A program made the position numbers and the translations under genes. A stretch of DNA of 64,000 nucleotides, from positions 310,001-374,000 of the forward strand of contig CAWCHK010000002.1 of the NCBI GenBank assembly GCA_963795385.1, written 5' to 3'. Positions 1 to 7,186 of the stretch are shown piece after piece; position 1 is the stretch's first letter; every line of letters starts with the position of its first letter. This stretch comes from CAVURS01 sp963795385. Lineage in GTDB: Bacteria; Actinomycetota; Actinomycetes; Actinomycetales; CAVURS01. The notes beneath the pieces are model-generated. The model saw only the letters and a program-made list of their open reading frames with translations, did not search any database and was not told where the DNA came from.

Positions 1-198
1 TGCGACGACCTGCTGGCGATGAACCGCGAGTGGCGGAAGTCGTTGCCCTACATGCATCCCGGCCGGGTCGACGTCATCGGCGCGGGGGCACTGATCCTGC
101 GCGAGGTGATTCGCCGGGTCTCCGCCCGGGGACACCTGGCCGACGTCCTGGTCTCCGAGCACGACATCCTCGACGGCATCGCCTGGTCGGTCGCGTGA
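1..198 (+). CDS. Ppx/GppA phosphatase family protein, C-terminal fragment
   Basis: This is the last 65 codons of a gene that begins before the window. It reads from base 1 to a TGA at 196-198. The segment with the MHPGRVDVIGAGALIL stretch followed by an ISEHDILDGIAW-like end (here VSEHDILDGIAWSVA) is typical of the C-terminus of exopolyphosphatase/guanosine pentaphosphate phosphohydrolase proteins of the ASKHA fold, which remove terminal phosphate from polyphosphate or pppGpp. The catalytic N-terminal lobe is outside the window, so activity cannot be judged. The uracil-DNA glycosylase gene starts 10 bases downstream on the same strand, so the two may be cotranscribed. Confidence 0.8.
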   Translation, partial: CDDLLAMNREWRKSLPYMHPGRVDVIGAGALILREVIRRVSARGHLADVLVSEHDILDGIAWSVA

Positions 199-208
199 GG
201 TCCATCAC

Positions 209-1072
209 GTGAGCGATGCTCATCCGGTCACCGGGGAGCTGTTCGACTCACCGGTGCCGCCGGGGACCGGTTGGCCGGGTGACCCGGCGACCGGTCGAAC
301 GCCCGTGGCGCAGTCGGAGGAGGACGTACGCCGCCTGGCGAGGACCGCGCGCGACGTGGCCGGGCTGGACGCCCGGGTGTCGGTCTGCCGAGCCTGCCCG
401 CGGCTGGTCGAGTGGCGGGAGTCGGTGGCCCGGACCGGTCGCCGGGCGTCGTTCGCCGACCAGCCGTACTGGGGCCGGCCGGGGCCCGGATTCGGGGATC
501 CGCACCCGCGACTGCTGGTGGTCGGCCTCGCGCCGGCGGCCAACGGCACCAACCGGACCGGCCGGATGTTCACCGGCGACCGCAGCGGCGACTGGATCTA
601 CGCCGCGCTGCACCGGGCCGGCTTCGCCGCAGTGCCCTGGAGCCTCAGCGCCGGCGACGGCCAGGCCCTGGCCGGTGCCCGGATCGTGGCCGCCGTCCGG
701 TGTGCCCCGCCCGCCAACCAGCCGACACCGGCCGAGCGGGCCACCTGCGGCCACTGGCTGGACCGCGACCTCGAGCTGGCCGCGCCGACCCTGCGGGTGA
801 TGCTGGCGCTGGGGTCGATCGGCTGGGCGGCCGCGCTGGCGTCGGTCCGCCGGATCGGCGGCCTGCACGAGCGGCCGGTGCCGAAGTTCGGTCATGGCGC
901 GCAGGCGGAGCTCGTTGTGCCGCAACGGCTTCAGGCGGCCGGCGCGGCGTCGACCTGGACCTTGCTCGGGAGCTACCACGTGAGCCAGCAGAACACCTTC
1001 ACCGGCCGGTTGACCGAGCCCATGCTCGACGACGTCCTGGCCCGCGCAGGCGCCCTGATATCTCGCTTGTGA
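209..1072 (+). CDS. udgB: Family 5 uracil-DNA glycosylase (UDGb type)
   Basis: The 287-residue protein should remove uracil and related deaminated bases from DNA in base-excision repair. The water-activating motif GLAPAANG lies at residues 106-113 and is followed by NRTGRMFTGDRSGDW, the arrangement of family 5 (UDGb) rather than family 4 enzymes. A CRAC pair at residues 60-63 and later cysteines near VRCAPP and ATC fit the 4Fe-4S cluster of the family. The C-terminal DNA-binding loop reads SYHVSQQNTFTGRLT, with Val where many relatives have Pro. The GTG start at 209 is the only sensible one. The stop codon lies inside the operator of the next gene. Family assignment is strong; substrate range is inferred. 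Confidence 0.9.
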   Translation: MSDAHPVTGELFDSPVPPGTGWPGDPATGRTPVAQSEEDVRRLARTARDVAGLDARVSVCRACPRLVEWRESVARTGRRASFADQPYWGRPGPGFGDPHPRLLVVGLAPAANGTNRTGRMFTGDRSGDWIYAALHRAGFAAVPWSLSAGDGQALAGARIVAAVRCAPPANQPTPAERATCGHWLDRDLELAAPTLRVMLALGSIGWAAALASVRRIGGLHERPVPKFGHGAQAELVVPQRLQAAGAASTWTLLGSYHVSQQNTFTGRLTEPMLDDVLARAGALISRL

Positions 1073-1087
1073 AGACCTTCACAAGCG
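1064..1087. promoter_or_regulatory. Rex-type operator upstream of ndh
   Basis: Perfect 10-bp inverted repeat: CGCTTGTGAA at 1064-1073 and TTCACAAGCG at 1078-1087, separated by GACC. Its core TTGTGAA-N4-TTCACAA matches the operator known for the NAD(H)-sensing repressor Rex of Streptomyces. It sits between a possible -35 (TTGTGA, 1067-1072) and the -10 at 1091, where bound repressor would block RNA polymerase. The target is an NADH dehydrogenase gene, as expected for Rex. The rex gene itself is not in the window. Confidence 0.85.
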
Positions 1088-1090
1088 GCG

Positions 1091-1096
1091 TACGGT
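1091..1096 (+). promoter_or_regulatory. -10 element of ndh, leaderless layout
   Basis: TACGGT ends 7 nt before the ATG at 1104, placing transcription start at or next to the start codon. TTGTGA at 1067-1072 could be the -35 with an 18-nt spacer that holds most of the Rex operator. This favours ATG 1104 over the upstream GTG at 1095. Confidence 0.6.
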
Positions 1097-1103
1097 GGAG
1101 ATC

Positions 1104-2510
1104 ATGAGCCAGAACGGGAGCACGGGAATCCCGGCGGGCGCAGGGGCTGCCGGTGCAGGAACTCGACCCAAGGTCGCGTCGCGGCCGCGGATCCTCATCC
1201 TCGGCGGGGGGTACGTCGGCCTCTACACGGCCATGCGGCTGCTGCGGAAGCTGCGGCGGCGCGAGGCCGACGTCACGGTCATCGACCCGCGGTCCTACAT
1301 GACGTACCAGCCGTTCCTGCCCGAGGCCTCGGCCGGCTCGCTGGACGCGCGGCACGTCGTGGTCCCGCTGCGCAAGGTGCTCAAGGGCGCCGAGATCCTG
1401 AACGCCCGGGTGCTGTCCGTGGACCACGCGCGCCAGGTGGTGCGGGTCGCCCCGCTGGAGGGCCCGGACTACGACGTGCCCTACGACATCGTCGTGGTTG
1501 CGCTCGGCTCGATCGCGCGCACCCTGCCGATCCCCGGCCTGGCCGCCGAGGCCGTCGGCTTCAAGACGGTGGAGGAGGCGATCTACCTGCGCAACCAGGT
1601 GCTGGAGAGCCTCGACATCGCCGAGTCGACCGCCGACGAGGAGCGCCGCAAGCGGGCGCTGACCTTCGTCTTCATCGGTGGCGGGTACGCCGGCGTCGAG
1701 GCGATGGCCGAGCTCGAGGACATGGCGCGGTTCGCAACCCGTTACTACTCGAGGGTTTCCGCGTCCGACCTGCGCTTCGTCATGGTCGAGGCGACCGACC
1801 ACATCCTGCCCGAGGTGGGCGCGGACATGGGTCGTTGGACCGTCGAGCAGCTGCGCAAGCGCGGCATCGAGATGGCACTCAGCACGCGGCTCGTGTCGTG
1901 CGTCGACGGCAAGGTCGAGCTCTCCGACGGGCAGACCTTCGAGTCGGACACCATCGTGTGGACCGCGGGCGTGAAGGCGAGCCCGGTGCTGACTCACACG
2001 GACCTCCCCGTCGACGACAAGGGCCGGCTCCGGGCGGAGACCACCCTGCGGGTCGAGGGCGTCGAGAACGCTTGGGGTGCAGGCGATGCGGTGGCCGTGC
2101 CGGACGTCACGGCGCCCGGGCAGTTCACCGCGCCCAACGCCCAGCACGCAGTACGGCAGGCCCGGCGGCTCGGCGACAACATCGTCGCTGTGCTGCGCGG
2201 GCGCCAGCCGAAACCTTATGTGCACAAGTACGTCGGGTCGGTCGCCAGCCTCGGCCTGCACAAGGGCGTGGCGCAGGTCTACGGCATCAAGCTCAAGGGC
2301 TTCCCGGCCTGGTTCATGCACCGGACCTACCACCTCTCCCGCGTACCGACCTTCAACCGCAAGGTGCGGGTCGTCTCGGAGTGGACGCTGGCGCTGTTCT
2401 TCAAGCGCGAGGTCGTGCCCCTGGGGTGGCTGGCCAAGCCGTTCGAGGAGTTCGAGACTGCGGCCGGTGCCCCCCAGGAGGGCCGCCGTACGCGTCCCGA
2501 CATCCGCTGA
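1104..2510 (+). CDS. ndh: Type II NADH dehydrogenase (NDH-2)
   Basis: The 468-residue flavoprotein transfers electrons from NADH to quinone at the inner face of the membrane without pumping protons. The FAD-binding loop LGGGYVGLY is near residues 33-41 and the second dinucleotide loop FIGGGYAGVEAMAEL, for NADH, near 190-205. VWTAGVKASP and the NAWGAGDAVAVPD motif that contacts FAD are present. Length and motifs fit mycobacterial and streptomycete Ndh. I place the start at ATG 1104, because the -10 element lies just ahead of it; a GTG at 1095 is in frame. The Rex operator implies repression when NAD+/NADH is high and induction when respiration is limited and NADH accumulates. A paralogous NAD(P)/FAD oxidoreductase cannot be fully excluded. 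Confidence 0.88.
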   Translation: MSQNGSTGIPAGAGAAGAGTRPKVASRPRILILGGGYVGLYTAMRLLRKLRRREADVTVIDPRSYMTYQPFLPEASAGSLDARHVVVPLRKVLKGAEILNARVLSVDHARQVVRVAPLEGPDYDVPYDIVVVALGSIARTLPIPGLAAEAVGFKTVEEAIYLRNQVLESLDIAESTADEERRKRALTFVFIGGGYAGVEAMAELEDMARFATRYYSRVSASDLRFVMVEATDHILPEVGADMGRWTVEQLRKRGIEMALSTRLVSCVDGKVELSDGQTFESDTIVWTAGVKASPVLTHTDLPVDDKGRLRAETTLRVEGVENAWGAGDAVAVPDVTAPGQFTAPNAQHAVRQARRLGDNIVAVLRGRQPKPYVHKYVGSVASLGLHKGVAQVYGIKLKGFPAWFMHRTYHLSRVPTFNRKVRVVSEWTLALFFKREVVPLGWLAKPFEEFETAAGAPQEGRRTRPDIR

Positions 2511-2539
2511 GCCCGCGGCCGGATCGGGTGGCGGGTCCC

Positions 2540-2545
2540 TAGGCT
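2540..2545 (+). promoter_or_regulatory. -10 element of the tRNA gene
   Basis: TAGGCT is followed by six bases (GGACGC) and then the first nucleotide of the mature tRNA. The same TAnnnT-N6 spacing precedes protein start codons in the window, so the tRNA may be transcribed with almost no 5' leader. No clear -35 is visible. Confidence 0.45.
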
Positions 2546-2551
2546 GGACGC

Positions 2552-2624
2552 GCCCCCGTAGCCCAATGGCAGAGGCAAGCGTCTTAAACACGCTCCAGTG
2601 CGGGTTCGAGTCCCGCCGGGGGTA
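2552..2624 (+). tRNA. tRNA with anticodon UAA but a short (type I) variable loop
   Basis: A 73-nt cloverleaf can be drawn. The acceptor stem is GCCCCCG (2552-2558) against CGGGGGT (2617-2623), with a terminal G-U pair, and the discriminator is A (2624). The D stem has three pairs, and GG is present in the D loop. The anticodon stem is AGCGT/ACGCT around loop CTTAAAC (2583-2589), giving anticodon UAA at 2585-2587. The variable region is only 5 nt (2595-2599), and the T arm GCGGG/CCCGC has loop TTCGAGT. CCA is not encoded. A UAA anticodon reads UUA (Leu), but bacterial tRNA-Leu normally has a long variable arm. The amino acid is therefore uncertain, and a pseudo-tRNA or a special isoacceptor are both possible. 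Confidence 0.8.
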
Positions 2625-2647
2625 CGGCCGGGAGTGCCCGCGACCGC

Positions 2648-2653
2648 TAGGTT
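2648..2653 (+). promoter_or_regulatory. -10 element of the pentapeptide-repeat gene, leaderless layout
   Basis: TAGGTT followed by 7 nt and then ATG at 2661. There is no clear Shine-Dalgarno sequence. Readthrough from the tRNA promoter is also possible. Confidence 0.45.
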
Positions 2654-2660
2654 GAGGCGC

Positions 2661-3287
2661 ATGGACGAGCTCGTACTCCCCGACCTCGCCCCCGGCGCCG
2701 TCGACCGGCTGGTGCCTCGCTGCGACCTCAGCGGCTTCCGCTTCGCCGACGTCGATCTCGCCGGCCGTGACCTGACCGGCGCTCGGCTGATGGAGTGCGA
2801 GCTCTCCGCCTGCGGGCTCGAGGACACCCGGCTCGGCGCCGTCCGGCTGGTCGACTGCCGCCTTCAGAACCTCGACGTCGCAGTGCTTCTCGCGGCCCGC
2901 CCCACCTGGCGCAACGTCGAGCTGACCAGCTCGCGGATCGGCTCCGCGGAGCTGTACGACGGCGAGTGGACGGCCGTGCACGTGCGGGACTCCCGGCTCG
3001 GCTACCTGAACTTCCGGCACGGCAAGCTCATCGACGTCCACTTCACCGGCTGCCGGATCACGGAGCTCGACCTGTCCGGAGCGTCCCTGACCAACATCAC
3101 GTTCACCGACTGCCAGGTCGACACCTTGACCCTGACCAGCGCGCGGCTCAAGCAGGTCGACCTGCGGGGGGCCGAGCTGACGGTGGTCAACGGCCTCCCG
3201 GGACTGTCCGGTGCGACGATCGGTGAGGCGCAACTCGGGCAGCTGGCGCCGCTGCTGGCCGCCGAGGCCGGCATCACCGTGGCCTGA
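2661..3287 (+). CDS. Pentapeptide-repeat protein
   Basis: A 208-residue protein built mainly of A(D/N)LxX-type pentapeptides, for example DLSGFRFADVDLAGRDLTGA near the N-terminus and LDLSGASLTNITFTDC later. These repeats fold into a right-handed square beta-helix. Some family members (MfpA, Qnr) protect DNA gyrase from quinolones by mimicking DNA, but most have no known function, and nothing here picks out the gyrase-binding group. There is no signal peptide or membrane segment, so it is probably cytoplasmic. The ATG at 2661 is chosen because it lies 7 nt after a -10 hexamer and excludes upstream tRNA sequence. The next gene starts 26 nt downstream with its own promoter. Confidence 0.8.
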   Translation: MDELVLPDLAPGAVDRLVPRCDLSGFRFADVDLAGRDLTGARLMECELSACGLEDTRLGAVRLVDCRLQNLDVAVLLAARPTWRNVELTSSRIGSAELYDGEWTAVHVRDSRLGYLNFRHGKLIDVHFTGCRITELDLSGASLTNITFTDCQVDTLTLTSARLKQVDLRGAELTVVNGLPGLSGATIGEAQLGQLAPLLAAEAGITVA

Positions 3288-3300
3288 CCGGCCGCCCGGA

Positions 3301-3306
3301 TAGCCT
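3301..3306 (+). promoter_or_regulatory. -10 element of the cobalamin-binding protein gene, leaderless layout
   Basis: TAGCCT, then 7 nt, then ATG at 3314. There is no Shine-Dalgarno sequence between them. Confidence 0.5.
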
Positions 3307-3313
3307 GCGGGAC

Positions 3314-4225
3314 ATGCGAATCGTGTCCCTGCTGCCGTCGGCGACCGAGATCGTCTACGCCCTCGGGCTGGACGAGCAGCTGGTCGGCGTGACGTTCGAG
3401 TGCGACGAGCCGTCGTCGGCCCGGCGGGACAAGGCGGTCGTCGTTGGAGGCCGGGACACCTCGGGGATGGCGCCCGGCGAGATCGACGACTACGTCCGCT
3501 CGCAGATGGCAGCGGGGGCTGACCTCTACACGCTGCACGCCGAGGCGCTGGCCGGGCTCGAGCCGCAGCTGATCCTGACCCAGGACCTCTGCCGGGTCTG
3601 TGCCCTGCCCTCCGACCACGTCGAGGACGCCTTGGACTACCTCGGGTGCCGGGCCGACGTGGTCTCGCTCGACCCGCACTCGCTGGCGGACGTCCTGGGC
3701 ACGATCGTCGAGGTCGGGCGGCGTACCGGCACGGAGTCCGCGGCTGACCAGCTCGTCGGCGGGCTGCGCGACCGGCTGGAGGTGGTGGCCAAAGCCGTTG
3801 CGGGACAGGTGCGTCCGCGGGTGGCGATCGTCGAGTGGGTCGACCCGCCGTTCACGGCCGGTCACTGGGTGCCCGATCTGGTCGTCGCCGCCGGCGGGGA
3901 CCCGGTGGCGGCCGGGCCCGGGGCGAAGTCGGTCGAGACCAGTTGGGAGGCCATCGCGGCCGAGCAGCCCGACGTCGTCGTCATCTCGCCGTGCGGCTTC
4001 CACCTCGACGGAGCGGTCGCGCAGGCGGGGCTCGTGGCCGACCGCCTGCCGACGGCGGCGGCGATCTGGGGCATCGACGCCGACGGGATCGTGGTGCGGC
4101 CGGGTCCTCGACTGGTCGACGGCGTCGAGGCGCTGGCGTCGGTCCTGCATCCGGGAGCCCTGCCGCGGGACGTGGCCGAGTCGGCCGAGGCGCGGGTCCG
4201 GCTGGTCCGGCCTCCCCTGGGCTGA
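3314..4225 (+). CDS. BtuF-like cobalamin/helical-backbone periplasmic-binding-fold protein lacking a signal peptide
   Basis: The 303-residue protein starts directly with the fold (MRIVSLLPSATEIVYALGL), so no signal peptide or lipobox is visible. It belongs to the helical-backbone substrate-binding group with BtuF-like proteins. Supporting features are the opening SLLPSATE motif, GLEPQLILTQDLCRVCALP and the HWVPDLVVAAGGDP block. Family members with a leader bind vitamin B12 or iron complexes for ABC import. This leaderless version may be a cytoplasmic cobalamin-binding protein. No permease or ATPase gene is adjacent. The ligand is inferred from family resemblance only. The adenosylcobalamin-linked GlmL gene at 17.9 kb is a possible but distant functional link. 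Confidence 0.7.
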   Translation: MRIVSLLPSATEIVYALGLDEQLVGVTFECDEPSSARRDKAVVVGGRDTSGMAPGEIDDYVRSQMAAGADLYTLHAEALAGLEPQLILTQDLCRVCALPSDHVEDALDYLGCRADVVSLDPHSLADVLGTIVEVGRRTGTESAADQLVGGLRDRLEVVAKAVAGQVRPRVAIVEWVDPPFTAGHWVPDLVVAAGGDPVAAGPGAKSVETSWEAIAAEQPDVVVISPCGFHLDGAVAQAGLVADRLPTAAAIWGIDADGIVVRPGPRLVDGVEALASVLHPGALPRDVAESAEARVRLVRPPLG

Positions 4226-4295
4226 GGTCGTCGCCTGCGGCCGGACCGTCGCGGCGCTGTCCACAGGCCGGTAACGGCCGGTCCGAGGCATTCGC

Positions 4296-4301
4296 TAGGT
4301 T
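4296..4301 (+). promoter_or_regulatory. -10 element of the lipoprotein gene, leaderless layout
   Basis: TAGGTT, then 6 nt, then ATG at 4308. A GTCCACAGGC block at 4259-4268 lies upstream and recurs at 5825. Confidence 0.5.
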
Positions 4302-4307
4302 TGCCCC

Positions 4308-4887
4308 ATGAGCCGGTGGTCGGCCTGCAGGGGGCCGTTTGCAGTGCGAGCCGCCCTCGCCTGCGCCCTGCTCCTCGTCCTTCTCCTGCCCGCCTGCAGC
4401 GGCAGCGGTGACCCCAGCCCCGCCCCCACGTCAACCCCCCACCCCGGGACGGCCCCACCCTCGACCCCACCCCCGACGCCCACCGGCAACCCCGAGGACC
4501 AAGCCGCCCAAGCCGCGATAGCCGCAGTCAAGAAGCTCTACGCCGACTTCAACGACGCCCTCATCTCCGGCGATAGTGCCGTCTATCGCGAGGACTTCGC
4601 GAAGTCGTGCATCTACTGCGCCGCGAACGCCGAATTGATCGACGCGACGACGGAGAAGAATCGCAAGATCGTCGGTGGTGCCTACAAGCTCACCGATGTG
4701 CAACTGGGCACCGTGGCAGGGCAGTTGGTTGTGGTGCAGGGGATGGTTTCCCAACGCGAGGCGAAGCTGATGAAGGGTGGCGTCGTTCTCAGGGTCTACC
4801 GCGCGGCGCCTCCGGACCTGTCAACGTGGGACGTCAGGTCGAGTCGCCGGCAGGTGGACCGTCACCAGCGAGGTGATCCCCAAGTGA
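4308..4887 (+). pseudogene. DUF6318-like lipoprotein, frame broken by one extra base
   Basis: The product begins with a lipoprotein signal peptide and lipobox (LLPAC, Cys30). A Pro/Thr/Ser-rich linker and a globular domain with two cysteines (SCIYCAAN) follow. The reading frame runs cleanly to WDV at 4827-4835. After that, sensible coding (VAGRWTVTSEVIPK, then TGA at 4885-4887) continues in the +1 frame. Removing one base within about 4836-4842 restores a 192-residue protein whose TGA overlaps the next GTG start in the usual GTGA manner. Without correction the frame runs on into the next gene as a false 499-codon fusion. The domain assignment to DUF6318 is from memory of similar lipoproteins. 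The defect could be real or a sequencing error. Confidence 0.65.
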
Positions 4888-5807
4888 GGCGTCTCCTCGC
4901 GGTCGGCTTCACGACCCTGCTCGCGCTGGTCGCGGTGGTGGTTGTCAACGCCTCCAGCGCCGAAGCATGTACGACAGTGGGTCTCAGCAGTGACAGCCAA
5001 GCGTCATCGTGCGGCAAGTTGGACTGGTCGTATGACCCCCATCGTCGCCAGTTCGATAGCAAGACCAAGATGACAGCACCCGACGACCCTGAGGGCTCGA
5101 AGTACGTCTATCGCTTGGTGGCAGCGTGTTCGTCGAATGTCACGCAGCCGACGGGGAGTCAGTTGTGCCTGAATGCGTTCGCCTGCCCGCCGATCGATGG
5201 TCCGGATGGGCAGCCGGTCCAGGGTGCGAAGTACCAGGGGATGCGGGCGCCTCGCGGCCCGAACGGTGAGCTGAAGGGTGTGATGCAGCCGTACGGGAAG
5301 CCGGTGTGCGTGTATCGGGGGCGTTCGGTGCCGATGGCGGCTGTCGTGGCCGCGGTGCGGGACCAGCTGGTCAAGGAGGTCGGCCGCCCGCAGGTGACGG
5401 TGCAGCCGGCCACCAGGGGGTTGATCCGGTTCCCGATGTTGTTCTCGGCGCCGGCTCAGCGGGTGACGTCGTTGGCGATCACCCGGCCGCTGGCGGGGGC
5501 GATCGTGGCGACGCCGACGTACCGGTGGGAGCTGGGGGAGGGGCAGAGCGCGACCGGCGCCGGCCACCGGTACTTGCAGGCGGTGGATCCCAGTGAACCC
5601 TCGAGTGACGGCTACTACGTCAAGGCGACGTATCAGCGCGTCGGAGCCCACAGGGTGCGGTTGCGGCTGACCTGGCAGGCCACGGTCCATCTCGGCCCGG
5701 CGGTCGGGGGTCTGGACGTGGACCTCGACCCGATCGTGTTCACCGCGGCCGGCACCGCGACCACCGTCTCGGCCACCAACCGCCTCTACGCGGACCTGCC
5801 CCACTAG
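4884..5807 (+). CDS. Secreted protein of unknown function
   Basis: I do not recognise this 307-residue protein. GTG at 4884 overlaps the TGA of the repaired lipoprotein gene by four bases (GTGA), which suggests a two-gene operon. Residues 1-28 form a signal peptide ending near SSAEA, after which the mature chain begins with Cys. The mature protein has several cysteines (ACTTVG, SSCGKLDW, AACSS, LCLNAFACPP, KPVCVYRG) that could form disulfides. A C-terminal half rich in beta-strand pattern follows (YRWELGEGQ, HRVRLRLTWQATVHLG). No enzyme motif is visible. Its pairing with a lipoprotein suggests an envelope or extracellular role, which is inference. Confidence 0.7.
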   Translation: MRRLLAVGFTTLLALVAVVVVNASSAEACTTVGLSSDSQASSCGKLDWSYDPHRRQFDSKTKMTAPDDPEGSKYVYRLVAACSSNVTQPTGSQLCLNAFACPPIDGPDGQPVQGAKYQGMRAPRGPNGELKGVMQPYGKPVCVYRGRSVPMAAVVAAVRDQLVKEVGRPQVTVQPATRGLIRFPMLFSAPAQRVTSLAITRPLAGAIVATPTYRWELGEGQSATGAGHRYLQAVDPSEPSSDGYYVKATYQRVGAHRVRLRLTWQATVHLGPAVGGLDVDLDPIVFTAAGTATTVSATNRLYADLPH

Positions 5808-5915
5808 GCCGGACGGAGACCCTCGTCCACAGGCGGGAACTTCTGGCTTTGCCAAACCATTACTCTGGACAACGTCGTACATCACGGCGCTCGTCAGGGA
5901 CCCCCGGAGGGGCAG

Positions 5916-6785
5916 ATGGCCATCAAGAACCCGGTGTTCAGCAGGATCGACGCCGAGCAGAAGCAGGGGCAGTTCGCCACATTCCGTACCGAGACCGGGG
6001 CGCCCGCAGCGCCCGCCGCGCCGACCGCCCCGCCCGGGACGCTGAGCGCCGGTGACCTGCAGAACATGTACTCCGCGCCACCGGCCACGACCGCCGACAC
6101 GGGCCGCCTGACCTACGACGACGTCATCATGAAGACGGCCGTCCAGTTCGTGGTCCTGCTGGCCACGGCCGCCGTCTCCTGGCGCTACGTCGCCAGCCTG
6201 GACCTCGACCACCAGTCCCGCGGGATCGCCGTGTGGCTGGTCGCGATGTTCGCCGGGCTCGGGTTGGGCCTGGTCATCAGCTTCCGGAAGACGATCTCGG
6301 TCCCCCTGATCGTCGGCTACGCGGCGATCGAGGGCGTGTTCGTCGGAGCAGCCAGCGAGTACTTCAACACCTACTACGACGGCGTCGTCGGCCAGGCCGT
6401 GATCGGCACGCTCGCGGCCTTCGCCGGCATGCTCGCGGCGTACAAGCTCGGCCTGATCAAGGTCAACGACAAGTTCCGCCGGATCATGGGCATCGCCCTC
6501 CTGGGCTACGCGGCCATCGCCCTGGTCAGCCTGGTGTCGGCCTTCGCCGGCGTCGGCGGCGGGTTCGGCTTCTACGGCGTCGGAGCGTTCGGCATCCTGC
6601 TCTGCGGTGTCGGCGTCGCCTTCGCGGCGGTCTCCCTGGCGCTCAACTTCGACACGATCGACCGCATGGTCGCTGCCGGAGCCCCGGCCAAGACCTCGTG
6701 GCTGCTCGGCCACGGCCTGCTCGTCACGCTGGTCTGGCTCTACATCGAGCTGCTTCGCCTGCTGTCGATCCTGCGCAACAACTAG
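5916..6785 (+). CDS. Bax inhibitor-1/YccA family membrane protein
   Basis: The 289-residue protein has a soluble Ala/Pro-rich N-terminus (about residues 1-70) followed by about seven hydrophobic helices (from VVLLATAAVSW to LVTLVWLYIELLRLLSIL). The N-terminal NPVFSRID phrase and the length match actinobacterial Bax inhibitor-1/YccA proteins. In other members of the wider family this fold forms a pH-sensitive calcium leak channel; the bacterial role here is unknown. A Shine-Dalgarno sequence (GGAGGGG) lies about 6 nt before the ATG, unlike the leaderless genes around it. The 108-bp gap upstream contains TACTCT at 5861-5866 as a possible -10. Confidence 0.88.
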   Translation: MAIKNPVFSRIDAEQKQGQFATFRTETGAPAAPAAPTAPPGTLSAGDLQNMYSAPPATTADTGRLTYDDVIMKTAVQFVVLLATAAVSWRYVASLDLDHQSRGIAVWLVAMFAGLGLGLVISFRKTISVPLIVGYAAIEGVFVGAASEYFNTYYDGVVGQAVIGTLAAFAGMLAAYKLGLIKVNDKFRRIMGIALLGYAAIALVSLVSAFAGVGGGFGFYGVGAFGILLCGVGVAFAAVSLALNFDTIDRMVAAGAPAKTSWLLGHGLLVTLVWLYIELLRLLSILRNN

Positions 6786-6868
6786 CCGCTCGCCCGACGG
6801 CGGACGGCTCGGCTCTCACCATCAGCACCACGACCAGCTCCTCGGCGGCCTCGGCTGCCGAGGAGCTG

Positions 6869-7171
6869 GTGCGTGAGCGGGACCGGGTCGTCCAGCGGCT
6901 CCGCTCGATGGCCCTGGACGCCGTGCCCGCAGACCTCGTGCTCGACACCGCCCAGCGCATCGCCGACCTCGCCGCCGACGCGTCGAAGGCCGAACCTCGC
7001 CGGGTGCCCCCTCTCGCGCCCTACGCCGCCGGGGACCAGATCACCGTGCTCACGGACGAGCTCTCGACCGCCGCTGAGGCACTCACCGAGACGTCGGCGC
7101 TCGAGCTGCTGGACCGCTGCCGTACGGCGCTCGCCGACCTTCGACGCGGCTTGACATCCCAACAAGTTTAA
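6869..7171 (+). CDS. Small hypothetical protein, predicted helical
   Basis: About 100 residues from GTG 6869, the only start codon in this frame after the preceding gene ends at 6785. In-frame coding-like sequence extends upstream without a start codon, so the true N-terminus is uncertain. The protein is rich in Leu, Ala, Asp and Arg (VVQRLRSMALDAVPADLVLD, TDELSTAAEALTETSALELL) and probably all-helical. It has no signal peptide, membrane segment or recognised domain. Codon use fits the neighbours. It may be cotranscribed with the Bax inhibitor gene. Confidence 0.45.
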   Translation: MRERDRVVQRLRSMALDAVPADLVLDTAQRIADLAADASKAEPRRVPPLAPYAAGDQITVLTDELSTAAEALTETSALELLDRCRTALADLRRGLTSQQV

Positions 7172-7179
7172 GATTCAAT
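7151..7179 (+). promoter_or_regulatory. Sigma-70-type promoter of the VOC gene, leaderless layout
   Basis: A perfect TTGACA (7151-7156), a 17-nt spacer and TTCAAT (7174-7179), then 7 nt to ATG 7187. The local AT-rich stretch stands out from the surrounding sequence. The -35 lies inside the end of the preceding coding region. Confidence 0.7.
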
Positions 7180-7186
7180 TATCTCC

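Noticed and set aside
1095..1103. GTG 1095 as ndh start
   Set aside because: It overlaps the -10 element TACGGT and would need an mRNA start further upstream, inside the Rex operator; ATG 1104 is at the expected transcription start.
2552..2624. bldA-like tRNA-Leu(UAA)
   Set aside because: The anticodon matches but the long variable arm of bldA and other leucine tRNAs is missing, so I do not call it leucine.
999..3233. A 744-codon minus-strand frame over ndh, the tRNA and the pentapeptide gene
   Set aside because: It is antisense to three well-supported features and crosses the tRNA; composition is typical of a shadow frame.
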